A DNA stretch of 64,000 nt from Candidatus Thiosymbion ectosymbiont of Catanema sp. Cochon2018 (GCA_011392765.1 WYCW01000001.1:124001-188000), one strand, 5' to 3'; shown: positions 16,291 through 25,761, numbered from the stretch's first letter. The notes: a model not told the origin generated them from the letters alone. A program made the numbers and translations.

Positions 16291-17133
16291 ATGTCCAGCT
16301 ACTCGGAGGCCGTCAGCACGGCACGTGATTACTACAACAGTGAAGATGCCGACAACTTCTACTTCCACGTCTGGGGCGGTGAGGACATCCATATCGGCCT
16401 CTACGAGTCACCGCAGGAGCCCATCGCGGAGGCTTCGCGGCGAACAGTCGAGACCATGGCCGAGCGGGTTGCAGGGCACCTCTCGGCCGCGGATGCCAAG
16501 CTGATCGACCTCGGTTCGGGCTATGGCGGCGCGGCGCGTTTGCTCGCCGGTCGTTACGGCTGCCAGGTGCTGGCGCTGAACGTAAGCGAGGCGGAGAACG
16601 CGCGCCACCGACAGATGAACCGGGAGACCGGACTCGCGGAGCGAATCGAGGTCGTCGATGGCAACTTTGAAGACATCCCGGACGGGAACGCTCGCTTCGA
16701 TGTGGCATGGTCCCAAGACGCCATCCTTCACTCCGGAAACCGCGCGCGCGTGCTGAGCGAGATCGACCGCGTGCTCAAGCCCGGTGGCGAGCTGGTGTTC
16801 ACCGATCCCATGCAGGCCGATGACTGCCCGGATGGCGTGCTCGCCCCGGCGCTTGCGCGCCTCCACCTCCCGAGCCTGGGTTCATTCGCGTTCTATGGTG
16901 ACCAAGCGCGAAGCCTCGGTTGGGAGGAGGTCGGCGTGGTCGAGATGACGGGCCAGCTCGTGGCCCACTACGTGCGCGTGGCCGAGGAGCTGCGCGCCCG
17001 GCGCTCGGGGCTCTCGGAGCTGGTTTCGGAGGCCTATGTCGAGCGTATGCTCAAGGGACTCGGCAACTGGATCGAGGCCGGCAGAAAAGGCTATCTCACC
17101 TGGGGCATCATGCATTTTTGCAAGCCGGCCTGA
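16291..17133 (+). CDS. sarcosine/dimethylglycine N-methyltransferase
   Basis: This 280-residue class I SAM methyltransferase resembles the second enzyme of glycine betaine synthesis in halophiles. That enzyme methylates sarcosine and dimethylglycine to betaine. Visible motifs are [20 protein letters not shown], the SAM loop [28 protein letters not shown] and [21 protein letters not shown] use the ATG at 16291 with AGGAAG upstream; the 53 codons before it overlap the Tn3 remnant antisense. The partner glycine/sarcosine methyltransferase is not in the window. A betaine-type transporter remnant follows directly, supporting an osmoprotection role. Confidence 0.85.
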   Translation: MSSYSEAVSTARDYYNSEDADNFYFHVWGGEDIHIGLYESPQEPIAEASRRTVETMAERVAGHLSAADAKLIDLGSGYGGAARLLAGRYGCQVLALNVSEAENARHRQMNRETGLAERIEVVDGNFEDIPDGNARFDVAWSQDAILHSGNRARVLSEIDRVLKPGGELVFTDPMQADDCPDGVLAPALARLHLPSLGSFAFYGDQARSLGWEEVGVVEMTGQLVAHYVRVAEELRARRSGLSELVSEAYVERMLKGLGNWIEAGRKGYLTWGIMHFCKPA

Positions 17134-17136
17134 GCC

Positions 17137-17406
17137 GTGGCCCGCGCTGCCGACGATCTGTGTCGAACCGACTACCGGGTAGGCCAAGACAACCTGCGCC
17201 TGTTCGGCATGGACATCCACAACCCCGTGTTCTTCCTGAGCGCGGGGATGGGCATCGGCTTGATGTTTTGGAGCGTTGCCGAACCGGTCGCTCACTACAG
17301 CGGCTGGGCCGGTACACCGCTTGATGTCACGCCAGACACTCCCGAGGCCGGGCGTGCGGCCCTCGGAGCGACGCTGTTTCATTTCGCTGTGCCGAACCGC
17401 TCTTGA
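17137..17406 (+). pseudogene. BCCT-family (betaine/choline) transporter remnant with internal deletion
   Basis: The 89-residue frame joins a BCCT N-terminus (DYRVGQDNLRLFGMDIHNPV) directly to the conserved AGMGIGLMFWSVAEPVAHY segment, then GATLFHFAVPNRS and a stop. In intact BCCT proteins these blocks are normally tens of residues apart, so an internal deletion is likely, perhaps between repeated SAG codons. About 80 percent of the transporter is missing. Non-functional. Confidence 0.8.
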
Positions 17407-17567
17407 CGGCGATTTCCGACCCCCTGCAGTTGGAGGAGCTCGGCGATGCACTCCTCTCCTGCCCTGACGGAACCGCTTGGCTGCGCGTCCTGCATCAGGC
17501 ACAGCCCGCGCCGACCGCCGGCGACGGGCGTCCATAACCAAATGTTCAAAGGTCCGCACAGCGGCCC
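17407..17567. other. short gap with a possible C-terminal coding remnant
   Basis: The + frame from 17404 encodes LTAISDPLQLEELGDALLSC and ends at TAA near 17553. It looks like the tail of some protein, but has no start and no family I can name. It is the junction between the betaine remnant and the minus-strand ergothioneine genes. Confidence 0.3.
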
Positions 17568-20500
17568 CTACTTACAGGGCAAAAATCGCACTGCCGTTGC
17601 CATTTCATGCAGCACATCCGCCAACGCCGCCAGTGTCGCTTCGATGTCGCCTGCGCTGGTCTCGTGGCTGAGGGAGAAGCGCACCGCGCAGTGGGCCTCC
17701 GCCGTACTGCGGCCCATGGCCAGAAGCACGTGGGTGGGATCGGGTGAGCCCGACTTGCAGGCCGAGCCCGAGGAGAGGGCGATACCGCGCTGGTCCATAG
17801 CAACGACGATGCTCTCGCCGCGCAGATCAGGGAGTGTCAGGTTAAGGATGTTGGGCAGGCGCGCATCCGCGGCGCCGTTGAGCCGCGCTTCGGGGATGAG
17901 ATCGCGCACGCCGACCTCCAGACGGTCGCGTAGGTCCGGCAGCGTCCCGCTCTTGCGCAGGGACTGCCGCACCAGGTCGGCCGCCGCCCCGAAGCCGACG
18001 ATACCGGCCACGTTTTCGGTACCGGCGCGCAGGCGTCCCTCCTGGGACCCGCCATGGATCAGGGGCTCCAGCTCCACTTCCTGCCTGACGTAGAGCGCAC
18101 CCACGCCCTTGGGGCCGTGGATCTTGTGCGCCGACAGACTGAGCAGATCCACATCCAAGGCCTGGACGTCCACCGGAATCTTGCCGGCGGCCTGTACCGC
18201 GTCGGTGTGGAACAGGGCACCGGCCGCGTGGGCAATGGCCGCGAGCTCCCGGATCGGCTGGACCGTGCCGACCTCGTTATTGGCCATCATGATCGAGACC
18301 AGAGCGGTGTCTGCGCTCAGCGCGGCACGCAGGGAATCGGGCGATACGAGTCCGTCTCCGTCCACCCCCAGATAGGTAACCCGCCGGCCCTGGCGCTCCA
18401 GGAATCGGGCGGTGTCGAGGACGGCCGGGTGTTCGATGGCCGAGGTAATCAGATGACGTCGGTCCGGGTGGGCAAAGGCGATGCCCTTGAGGGCCAGATT
18501 GTCGGCCTCGGAGCCGCCGCCGGTGAATACTATGCGCCGGGGTCGGGCACCGATCAGCGCGGCTACCTGCCGACGCGCCTCGGCCACCGCCTCGCGGGCG
18601 TTTCTCCCCACCCCGTGGATCGAGGAGGGGTTGCCGAATGCGCCCGCAAGGTAGGGCAGCATGGCTGCTTTTACGGTATCTGCGAGCCGGGTGGTGGCGC
18701 TGTTATCGAGGTAGATCTCGGACTTCGGACGGGTCTGGTCGGCGATGGCGAAGCCGTCGCGGCGCTCGGCGGTGGGCCGGGCGGCGCGGCGGGTAACCGC
18801 GGTGCCGGCCGCCAGCCGGGCGACCTCGCACAAGAGCGCCTTATAGACGGGAAAGCCCGAGATTTCGTCCAGATTGGTGATGTCGGTAAGCTCGTTGGCG
18901 TTCCACTGCCGCCATGCCTCCGGTCCCACCGGGGTGCCGCCGCCCATGTTGCACTCGACGGCGCCCGCGACGATGTCGTCGGTGACCCGGGCGCGGAAGG
19001 ACACGGCGCCGCGTAGGGTCCGCACCTCGACCAGGTCCCCGGTGTCGATGCCGCGGGCCCGGGCGTCGGCGGTGTTCATCTCCACCGTGGGCTCGGGGTT
19101 GTCGCGGCAGAGCCCCTCGATGCCGTGGTGTTGGGAGCGGAAGTCGGTCTGCGGCCGGGCGCCGGAGTTGAACACCAGGGGGAAGTCGCGCACGAGGTCG
19201 GGTCGTGCGACAGGGCCCTCGATCGGCTCCACGTACTTCGGGAGGGGCTCGTAGCCGTGGTCTTCGAGGGTGGTCGACCAGAGCTCGAACTTGCCCGTCG
19301 GCGTATCGAAGCCGGGCCGTCCATCGGGGCGCAGGCCGCCCTTGAGCCACTTGCGGTAATCCATCAGGGGGGTGTCGATCTTGACCTGGCCGCCGGCGGC
19401 GCGGACTTCTTCCAGGCTATGGCCCGAACCTTCGAGCACGAAGCGGATCACCCCTTCTTCTCCCTGCGGATAGAGCGCGCCGTAGCCCAGCCGATGTGCC
19501 AGCTCGGTCATGATCAGATAGTCGTTGCGTGCCTCGCCCACCGGCTCGATGAGGCGTTCCCGGACCCGGAAGGTGGGGCCGTAGACCATGTAGGACAGGT
19601 TCTCGAAGCCGGTGGTGGCAGGCAGCACGATGTCGGCGTAAGCCGCGTCCGCCGTCAGTTGGCGGTCGATGCAGACCAGGAACTCGAGCCGGGACAGGGT
19701 CTCCTGCCACACCGGTGTCTCGGGCCACGAGGTCAGGATCGAGGCACCCTGGATGATGAGCCCGCGGATGGGATAGGGCTCGCCCTTGAGGACCGCGTCC
19801 ACCAGCCCCAGGGCATGGGACTCGCCGCGGTAGTGGCTGTAGAGGGGGAAACGGTCGCGGGCGACCGCCCGTTCGAGGTCCGGGTTGGGCTGGTGGCACG
19901 AGCGATTGAGCGGGAACCCGCTGCCCGGCATGGCGAGCCCGATGCCGCCGGCGACGTCGAGCTGGCCGGCCAGGGCAAACAAAGCGAGCACCGCGCGGAT
20001 CGCCTGGATGCCGGAGTTGGAGTATTCGAGTCCGGTGTACATGACCGGCGCCGCACCGTTGGCGCCGGCGATCCTGCGGGCGAGGTCGCGCACCGTCTCG
20101 GCGGGCACGCCGGTGATGTCTGCCACGACCGCGGCGCCGAAGTGTCGGACGTAGGTCTTCAGTTCCTCGAAGCCGTGGCACCAGTCGGTAGCAAAGGCAT
20201 CGTCGAGCAGGTCCTCTTCGATCATGGCCGCGATCATACCGAGCGCCAGTGCGCCGTCGGTACCGGGACGGATGGGCACCCATCGGGCCCCGGTGCGGAC
20301 CACGGTCTCGGTGCGGCGGGGGTCGATCACCAGGATCTCACAGCCGCGCCGGGCCGCAGCCTCGAGGCGGTGCATGTCCAGCGGCGGCGAGTCGGTGGCC
20401 GGGTTGGCGCCCCATACTACCAGCAACTCGGCGTTCTCCATGTCCGTGAACATGTCGATCAGCATGCGGCCCATGGTCACATGGGGCGCGATCTTGGCGA

Positions 20501-20963
20501 ACGAGACGTAGCACAGGGCCCCGACCCCCATGGTGTTGGGGGATCCGAACGGGAACAGCACGCTGGAGGCCGAGGATACCGCCACGCCCTGGGGCTGGAA
20601 GATGTCGCAGAGCGCAAGGTCGAAGGTGCCGCGTCCGGTGTAGATGCTGATGGCCTCGGGACCGGACTCGGCCTTGATGCGGTTCAGGTTGGCGACGATG
20701 AGCTCGAAGGCCCGGTCCCAACCGATGGGTTCGAACTCGTGGGTACCCTTGGGGCCGACGCGACGCAACGGGGTCCGCAGGCGGTGCTCCGAGTAGACGA
20801 TTTCGGGCGCGTGCTCACCACGGCGGCAGATCATGCCGAGGGGATGACCGGACTCGGCACGGACGGCGGTAAGCCTACCGTTCTCGAGCGCCGCCTCGAC
20901 CCAGCACCCGGCGGGACAGATGCCGCAGATGGTCCGTTGCCAGTGCCGCCCGGCAGCGCTCAT
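17568..20963 (-). CDS. metallopterin oxidoreductase fused to a cysteine desulfurase, probable metallopterin-dependent ergothioneine synthase
   Basis: This 1131-residue fusion starts with an Fe-S motif (CGICPAGC plus MICRRG) and a molybdopterin oxidoreductase domain to about residue 720. That domain has WGANPATDSPP, a likely metal-ligand Cys in VGALCYVSF, and the C-terminal MopB fold. A NifS/IscS-like PLP desulfurase follows: YLDNSATTRLAD, the Lys block SLSAHKIHGPKG and the catalytic-Cys loop SSGSACKSGSP. It overlaps egtD by ATGA. A metallopterin-dependent ergothioneine synthase of this general kind has been reported from Caldithrix abyssi. I infer the same role: inserting cysteine-derived sulfur into trimethylhistidine. 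Confidence 0.85.
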   Translation of the reverse strand: MSAAGRHWQRTICGICPAGCWVEAALENGRLTAVRAESGHPLGMICRRGEHAPEIVYSEHRLRTPLRRVGPKGTHEFEPIGWDRAFELIVANLNRIKAESGPEAISIYTGRGTFDLALCDIFQPQGVAVSSASSVLFPFGSPNTMGVGALCYVSFAKIAPHVTMGRMLIDMFTDMENAELLVVWGANPATDSPPLDMHRLEAAARRGCEILVIDPRRTETVVRTGARWVPIRPGTDGALALGMIAAMIEEDLLDDAFATDWCHGFEELKTYVRHFGAAVVADITGVPAETVRDLARRIAGANGAAPVMYTGLEYSNSGIQAIRAVLALFALAGQLDVAGGIGLAMPGSGFPLNRSCHQPNPDLERAVARDRFPLYSHYRGESHALGLVDAVLKGEPYPIRGLIIQGASILTSWPETPVWQETLSRLEFLVCIDRQLTADAAYADIVLPATTGFENLSYMVYGPTFRVRERLIEPVGEARNDYLIMTELAHRLGYGALYPQGEEGVIRFVLEGSGHSLEEVRAAGGQVKIDTPLMDYRKWLKGGLRPDGRPGFDTPTGKFELWSTTLEDHGYEPLPKYVEPIEGPVARPDLVRDFPLVFNSGARPQTDFRSQHHGIEGLCRDNPEPTVEMNTADARARGIDTGDLVEVRTLRGAVSFRARVTDDIVAGAVECNMGGGTPVGPEAWRQWNANELTDITNLDEISGFPVYKALLCEVARLAAGTAVTRRAARPTAERRDGFAIADQTRPKSEIYLDNSATTRLADTVKAAMLPYLAGAFGNPSSIHGVGRNAREAVAEARRQVAALIGARPRRIVFTGGGSEADNLALKGIAFAHPDRRHLITSAIEHPAVLDTARFLERQGRRVTYLGVDGDGLVSPDSLRAALSADTALVSIMMANNEVGTVQPIRELAAIAHAAGALFHTDAVQAAGKIPVDVQALDVDLLSLSAHKIHGPKGVGALYVRQEVELEPLIHGGSQEGRLRAGTENVAGIVGFGAAADLVRQSLRKSGTLPDLRDRLEVGVRDLIPEARLNGAADARLPNILNLTLPDLRGESIVVAMDQRGIALSSGSACKSGSPDPTHVLLAMGRSTAEAHCAVRFSLSHETSAGDIEATLAALADVLHEMATAVRFLPCK

Positions 20964-21919
20964 GCCGCCGCCAGATAGTGGACGCTGAACAGATCCTCGG
21001 GGTCGGTCCAGGTGCGTATTGGCCGGAAGCCGGTGCGTCGTGCCATGTCGCAGAAACCCTCGACGGTGTACTTGTAGGAGTTCTCGGTATGGATGGTTTC
21101 GCCGTCGGAGAACGCGAAGGTGTGCTCGCCCACCGGAACGAGTTGATCGCGGGTACTGACCAGGTGCATCTCGACCCGGCCTTTGTCCGACACATAGACG
21201 GCCTCGTGGCGGAAGGCGTCGAGGTCGAAGGCACTGTCGAGCTCGCGGTTACAGCGGGCGAGCAGGTTCTTGTTGAATGCCGCCGTGACCCCGGCTGTGT
21301 CATTGTAGGCGGCGTGCAGGGTATCCGCGTCCTTACGCAGATCCACGCCGATCACCAGCCCTCCGCCCAACAGCCAGCCGTGCGCCTGGTCGAGAAAGGC
21401 AGTAGCCTCGTCCGGGGTGAAATTGCCGATGGTGGAGCCGGGGAAGAAGCCGACGCGCGGACCCTCACCCAGGTCGGGGAAGTCCATGGCCTGGGTATAG
21501 TCGGCGCACACGGCGACCACGGGCAGACCGGGAAATTCCCGGGCCAGGCCCGCCGCCGCTCCGATCAGATGATCCCGCGAGATATCGATGGGCACATAGG
21601 AACGCGGTGCGTCGAGGGCACCGAGCAGGACCCTGACCTTGACACTGGCGCCGCTGCCGAATTCCACCAGATGGCAGCCCGAACCGACCAGCTCGGCGAT
21701 CTCGCCCGCGTGGGTTTCGAGCAGCGCGAGGTCGGTGCGGGTGGGGTAGTATTCGTCGAGGGCGCAGATCTGCTCGAACAGGCGCGATCCCTCGGCATCG
21801 TAGAAGAACTTGCACGGCAACGTCTTGCGGGGCTTGGAAAGCCCCTCCACCACGGCGTCGTGGAAATTCTCCGGCTTGGGGTGAAAATCGTGGAAGGCCG
21901 CCAAGGCTCGTATCGGCAT
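20960..21919 (-). CDS. egtD: EgtD, histidine N-alpha-methyltransferase of ergothioneine synthesis
   Basis: This 319-residue protein matches the EgtD family from end to end. Visible parts are the LPCKFFYDAEGSRLFEQI entry, the SAM loop VEFGSGASVKVRVLL, FFPGSTIGNFTPDEA, LIGVDLRKDADTL and HTENSYKYT near the end, where the Glu and Ser fit the substrate-binding pair. It trimethylates histidine with SAM to give hercynine. No egtB (oxygen-dependent sulfoxide synthase) or egtC is nearby, so sulfur insertion must come from the fused neighbour. fabA lies 24 bp upstream. Confidence 0.93.
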   Translation of the reverse strand: MPIRALAAFHDFHPKPENFHDAVVEGLSKPRKTLPCKFFYDAEGSRLFEQICALDEYYPTRTDLALLETHAGEIAELVGSGCHLVEFGSGASVKVRVLLGALDAPRSYVPIDISRDHLIGAAAGLAREFPGLPVVAVCADYTQAMDFPDLGEGPRVGFFPGSTIGNFTPDEATAFLDQAHGWLLGGGLVIGVDLRKDADTLHAAYNDTAGVTAAFNKNLLARCNRELDSAFDLDAFRHEAVYVSDKGRVEMHLVSTRDQLVPVGEHTFAFSDGETIHTENSYKYTVEGFCDMARRTGFRPIRTWTDPEDLFSVHYLAAA

Positions 21920-21943
21920 GAGTAAAGCGCCCGGTCTCGCAGA

Positions 21944-22459
21944 TCAAAATCCTTCGGTAGAGGTGAATAGACCTACCCGCAGGTCCTTCGCGGTGTAGAT
22001 CAGGCGTCCGTCGACCTCTACCCTGCCGTCGCCGATGCCCAGCACGAGCCTGCGGGAGATCACCCGCTTCATGTCGATGTGGTAGACGACCTTGGAGGCG
22101 GAGGGCAGTACCTGGCCGGTGAATTTGACCTCGCCGACACCCAGCGCACGGCCGTGACCGGGGTTGCCGACCCAGGCCAGAAAGAAGCCCACCAGTTGCC
22201 AGAGTGCGTCCAGGCCGAGGCAGCCCGGCATGACCGGATCGCCGGGGAAGTGGCAGGCGAAGAACCATAGATCCGGCTTGACGTCCAGCTCGGCCAGGAT
22301 CTCGCCCTTGCTGTTGGCGCCGCCGAAGTCCGCGATGCGTATGATCCGGTCCATCATGAGCATATTCGGGATCGGCAGCTGGGCATTGCCCGGTCCGAAC
22401 ATCATGCCCTGACCGCACTGGATCAGCTGTTCTCTGGTAAAGGATTCCACTTTGCTCAT
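21944..22459 (-). CDS. fabA: FabA, 3-hydroxydecanoyl-ACP dehydratase/isomerase
   Basis: This 171-residue hot-dog-fold enzyme dehydrates 3-hydroxydecanoyl-ACP and isomerises the product, the branch point for unsaturated fatty acids. The active-site stretch [20 protein letters not shown] holds the catalytic His and the downstream Asp. FabA rather than FabZ is supported by the length and by [14 protein letters not shown]. The usual partner fabB is not adjacent. It sits 24 bp upstream of egtD and may share its transcript. Type-A and type-B repeats start within 10 bp upstream. Confidence 0.95.
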   Translation of the reverse strand: MSKVESFTREQLIQCGQGMMFGPGNAQLPIPNMLMMDRIIRIADFGGANSKGEILAELDVKPDLWFFACHFPGDPVMPGCLGLDALWQLVGFFLAWVGNPGHGRALGVGEVKFTGQVLPSASKVVYHIDMKRVISRRLVLGIGDGRVEVDGRLIYTAKDLRVGLFTSTEGF

Positions 22460-22464
22460 GTTTT

Positions 22465-22551
22465 GTGCAGCGCAAAAACGTGACTCATTGGTAAAGACTC
22501 GGGTCCCTCAAGGATCCTAGCGAGGCTTCGTCTCAGACCGACGAGGCATGA
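22465..22551 (+). repeat. type A plus type B composite repeat, copy 1
   Basis: The A part has GTGCAGCGCAAAAACGTGAC, then GGGTCCCTCAAGGATCCTAG. The B part is CGAGGCTTCGTCTCAGACCG followed by ACGAGGCATGA. A and B share the CTAG junction. B contains three copies of GAGGC/GCCTC and can fold two alternative hairpins. A second copy of the composite is at 22699-22785. Confidence 0.8.
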
Positions 22552-22698
22552 AGACCCCAACAGCCTCTCTCCCGTAAGGCCCCATCTCCTACACCTAACC
22601 AACCGTTGGAGAGCTTGGGGAGGTCGAAATCGGGATCGGGATCGCAATCGGAATTTCGATTTCGATCCCGATCCCGATCCCGATCCCGATCCCGATTT
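22552..22698. repeat. repeat module ending in a GATCGG/CCGATC simple palindrome
   Basis: The module starts with CCTCTCCCGTAAGGCCCCAT, then CTCCTACACC, then an ATCGGGATCGGGATCG tract that turns into its own complement, CGATCCCGATCCCGAT. Related modules lie at 40503-40625 (inverted) and 51516-51635. Confidence 0.7.
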
Positions 22699-22785
22699 GT
22701 GCAGCGCAAAAACGTGACTCATTGGTAAAGATTCGGGTCCCTCAAGGATCCTAGCGAGGCTTCGCCTCAGACCGACGAGGCGTGA
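22699..22785 (+). repeat. type A plus type B composite repeat, copy 2
   Basis: Nearly identical to 22465-22551 in order and spacing. B here is the consensus form CGAGGCTTCGCCTCAGACCG, then ACGAGGCGTGA. Confidence 0.8.
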
Positions 22786-23054
22786 TCATCGCTATCTCGC
22801 GATCGAAAACGGAACCGTGATCGTAGTCGTAATCGGAGACGCAAGGCAAAGCGGGCAGGGAAAACCTGATGGCTACGGGTTTCGACCCGGCACCTGGCCG
22901 GGACCTCTGGATGCCACGATCGGCGAAAGTATTCTGTCTCTCCTACGGCGGCTTCGATCACGATCACGATCACGATTACGATCACGACAACGAGAGAGGT
23001 TAGACGTTGGCGAAATTTGACTCATTTGCACAAAATCTGGTCATTCAAGGAATC
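22786..23054. other. intergenic region with CGATCA simple repeats and a partial A repeat
   Basis: About 22949-22990 is a CGATCACGATCACGATCACG tract. 23009-23059 is a diverged type-A repeat (TTTGACTCATTTGCACAAAA, then AAGGAATCCTAG) that overlaps the last codons of proS. No gene seen. Confidence 0.5.
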
Positions 23055-24782
23055 CTAGTCCGGGTTCCGGTTCAGTCGCTCGGTGAGGAAGGGGAGGATC
23101 GTATCGATGGGGATCAGTCGAGGCTCGGTATCGCGCCGGCCCTGGTACTCCAGCTTGCCTTGATCCAGGCCCTTATCGCCGATCACGACCCGGTGGGGGA
23201 TGCCGATAAGCTCCATGTCCGCAAACATGAAGCCGGGGCGCACGTCCCGGTCGTCCAGCAGGACCTCGATCCCGGCCTCCGCCAGGGTTTGGTACAGCTG
23301 TTCGGTCGCCTCCCGGACCCGATAGGACTTGTGCAGCTTCATGGGCAGCAGCGCGACCTGAAACGGCGCCAGGGGCTCGGGCCAGATGATACCTCTGGGA
23401 TCGTGATTCTGCTCGATGGCGGCGGCCACCACGCGGGAGACGCCGATGCCGTAGCAACCCATTTCCGGGTGTACGGCCTTACCGCCCTCGTCCAGGACGG
23501 TCGCCTGCATGGCCTCGCTGTACTTGCGCCCGAGCCGGAAGATGTGACCGACTTCGATGCCGCGGGCGATGGTCAAGGTCCCCTCGCCGTCGGGGCTGGG
23601 GTCTCCCGCTTGGACATTGCGCAGGTCCGCCACTTCGGGCCGGGGCAAATCTCGCCCCCAGTTGATGCCGAACCAGTGTTTCCCGTCCCGGTTGGCGCCG
23701 GCGCTGAAATCTCCCGTCACCGCTACGGTACGGTCGGCGATGCAGGGGATGGGCAGATTCAGGGGTCCGAGGGAGCCCGGCCCGGCGCCGATGGTGGCCC
23801 GGATCTCCGCTTCGGTGGCCATGCGCAGGGGTGCCGCCACCTGGGGCAACTGCTCGGCCTTGGCCGGATTCAATGTATGATCGCCACGTATCAGCAGGGC
23901 GGTAAAGTCCGCTTCGGACCCGGCGGCGGCAGCCACGACCAGCGTTTTGACGGTCCGCTCGATGGGTTGGTCGAACTGGTCCACCAGATCGGCGATGGTC
24001 TTGGCGTCCGGTGTATCCACCAGACGCAGGTCCTCGGCGGGGGGAGGGAGTTCGTCCACCGGCGCCAGGGCCTCGGCGAGCTCGAGGTTGGCGGCATAGT
24101 CGCTCTCGGTGGAAAAGGCAATGGCGTCTTCTCCGGACTCGGCCAGGACGTGGAACTCGTGGGAGGCGTGGCCGCCGATGCTGCCGGTGGCGGCCCGGAC
24201 GGGGCGGAATGCCAGCCCGCAGCGTCGAAAAATGCGGCTATAGGTCTCGAACATGACCTGATAAGTATTTTTTAAGGAGGTCGCATCCAGGTGGAAGGAG
24301 TAAGCGTCCTTCATCACGAACTCGCGGGCACGCATGACCCCAAAACGGGGGCGGATCTCGTCCCGGAACTTGGTCTGGATCTGGTAGAAATTGACCGGGA
24401 GCTGTTTGTAGCTGCGCAGCTCGTCGCGGGCGAGCGCGGTGATCAGCTCCTCATGGGTGGGGCCGAAGCAAAAATCCCGCTGGTGACGGTCATGAAAACG
24501 CAGCAGCTCCGGCCCATAATGCTCCCAACGCCCGGATGCCTGCCACAGCTCCGCGGGCTGGACGGCGGGCATCAGCACCTCGAGGGCCCCGGCCCGGTCC
24601 ATCTCCTCGCGCACGATGCGCTCGACCTTGCGCAATACCCGCAGACCCAGGGGCAACCAGGTATAGAGCCCGGCCGCGAGCTTGCGGATCATGCCGGCGC
24701 GCAACATCAGCCGGTGGCTAGCGACCTCGGCATCGGCGGGGGTCTCTTTGGCGGTGTGCAGGGGAAACGCTGAGGTACGCAT
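23055..24782 (-). CDS. proS: prolyl-tRNA synthetase (bacterial type)
   Basis: This protein of about 575 residues is measured from the ATG at 24782 ([20 protein letters not shown]). Class II synthetase motifs are visible: [33 protein letters not shown], and [20 protein letters not shown]. An INS editing domain follows at about 230-370, then [20 protein letters not shown] and the anticodon-binding C-terminus with [13 protein letters not shown]. The extra nine codons upstream lack family similarity. The C-terminal codons overlap a diverged type-A repeat. Essential housekeeping gene. Confidence 0.95.
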   Translation of the reverse strand: MRTSAFPLHTAKETPADAEVASHRLMLRAGMIRKLAAGLYTWLPLGLRVLRKVERIVREEMDRAGALEVLMPAVQPAELWQASGRWEHYGPELLRFHDRHQRDFCFGPTHEELITALARDELRSYKQLPVNFYQIQTKFRDEIRPRFGVMRAREFVMKDAYSFHLDATSLKNTYQVMFETYSRIFRRCGLAFRPVRAATGSIGGHASHEFHVLAESGEDAIAFSTESDYAANLELAEALAPVDELPPPAEDLRLVDTPDAKTIADLVDQFDQPIERTVKTLVVAAAAGSEADFTALLIRGDHTLNPAKAEQLPQVAAPLRMATEAEIRATIGAGPGSLGPLNLPIPCIADRTVAVTGDFSAGANRDGKHWFGINWGRDLPRPEVADLRNVQAGDPSPDGEGTLTIARGIEVGHIFRLGRKYSEAMQATVLDEGGKAVHPEMGCYGIGVSRVVAAAIEQNHDPRGIIWPEPLAPFQVALLPMKLHKSYRVREATEQLYQTLAEAGIEVLLDDRDVRPGFMFADMELIGIPHRVVIGDKGLDQGKLEYQGRRDTEPRLIPIDTILPFLTERLNRNPD

Positions 24783-25761
24783 GGCGATCCGTAGCGGGGG
24801 GTTAAACAATCTATTTTATTGCCCGGAAGGGCCGTAAACAACCGGTATGTCCCAGGGCGAGCGCGTATAAATCCCCCCCTTCTAGCGAGGCTTCGCCTCA
24901 GACCGACGAGTCGAGATAAGGCGTGCCAGAGGGGGTGCGCCGTGCCCAAGAATTCAGGGGACAGGGGGCAGTTTTCAGGAGTGGACAACGGATACCTGTC
25001 CCCTGACAACTGTCCCCTGATGACTGCACAAACTTGACTCATGTGTAAAGATGCAGGTCCCTCAAGAAATCCTAGCGGCTGGTAGCTGGTAGCTGATACG
25101 GTTCGCGTCTCCTATATGGTGCCGTCTTGTAAGACCTGCCGCATTTACCGCATCCTACGATTCCTTTGCGCCTTTGCGGTTCATTCTCTTAACGATTGGT
25201 GTGCATTGTTTTTGCGACCTCCCCGGCACCGGATTTCGGTGCCCAGCCCTGAAAGGGCGTGACATACCAGCCCAGGGCAACGCCCTGGGGAGAGAGGTGG
25301 GGGAAAGATGAGCCCTGAAGGGGCGTGACATCTGAGGCGTCAGTCCCATAGATACCGTTCATCGTAGGCAACACCGTACTTCTGCAGCAGAGTGCGCAAC
25401 TCGTCATCAAAGCTCCGCACTCGGTGGTGTTCCCGTTGGTTATCGATGTATCGAATATGTGACGCCCTTTCAGGGCTCGATTCTATACACTGATGACCCA
25501 GGGCGCTGCCCTGGGCTGATATGTTCGACCCCTTCGGGGTCATGATAAACGAGTCGCTTTTAGCGAGGCATCGCCTCAGACCGACGAGGCGTGGATTTTT
25601 TATGCAGTGCGCAAACTTGACTCATGTGTAAAGATTCGGGTCCCTCAAGGAATCCTAGTGCAGCAGAGTAAAAATTCGGATACCAGTTTCATTGAGCCTG
25701 TACCAGCAGCCGTTGGCTGCCTAATTGCAGGAAATGGCCTCCGGATTTTTACCGCGCTGCA
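24783..25761. other. long intergenic region filled with repeats
   Basis: Holds a B repeat at 24882-24910, an A repeat at 25024-25074, a repeat cluster at about 25240-25550 built on CAGCCCAGGGCAACGCCCTG and CCTGAAAGGGCGTGACATA, a B repeat at 25561-25592, an A repeat at 25602-25658 and a palindrome at 25656-25764 (TGCAGCAGAGTAAAAATTCG against GGATTTTTACCGCGCTGCA). The only protein-like sequence is the transposase remnant at 25340-25450. Confidence 0.7.
25340..25450 (-). pseudogene. C-terminal remnant of an IS200/REP-associated tyrosine transposase
   Basis: The minus frame encodes YIDNQREHHRVRSFDDELRT and ends KYGVAYDERYLWD, the usual C-terminus of Y1 transposases of the IS200/REP-associated type. 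The catalytic HUH and Tyr regions are missing. It is embedded in GGGCGTGACAT/CAGCCCAGGGC repeats that such transposases often accompany, so it may be a relic of the enzyme that spread them. Confidence 0.65.

Noticed and set aside
17568-20963. Formate dehydrogenase or nitrate reductase catalytic subunit
   Set aside because: The fused cysteine desulfurase and coupling to egtD point to ergothioneine synthesis; no electron-transfer subunit genes are adjacent.
19125-20978. 617-residue + strand frame opposite the molybdopterin fusion gene
   Set aside because: It is the antisense shadow of a GC-rich gene; the sequence lacks domain motifs, and the minus strand has clear cofactor motifs.
22625-22697. 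CRISPR array
   Set aside because: Repeats are contiguous, short and self-complementary, with no spacers; no cas genes are present.
23007-24275. 422-residue + strand frame opposite proS
   Set aside because: Antisense shadow. proS motifs are unambiguous on the minus strand.
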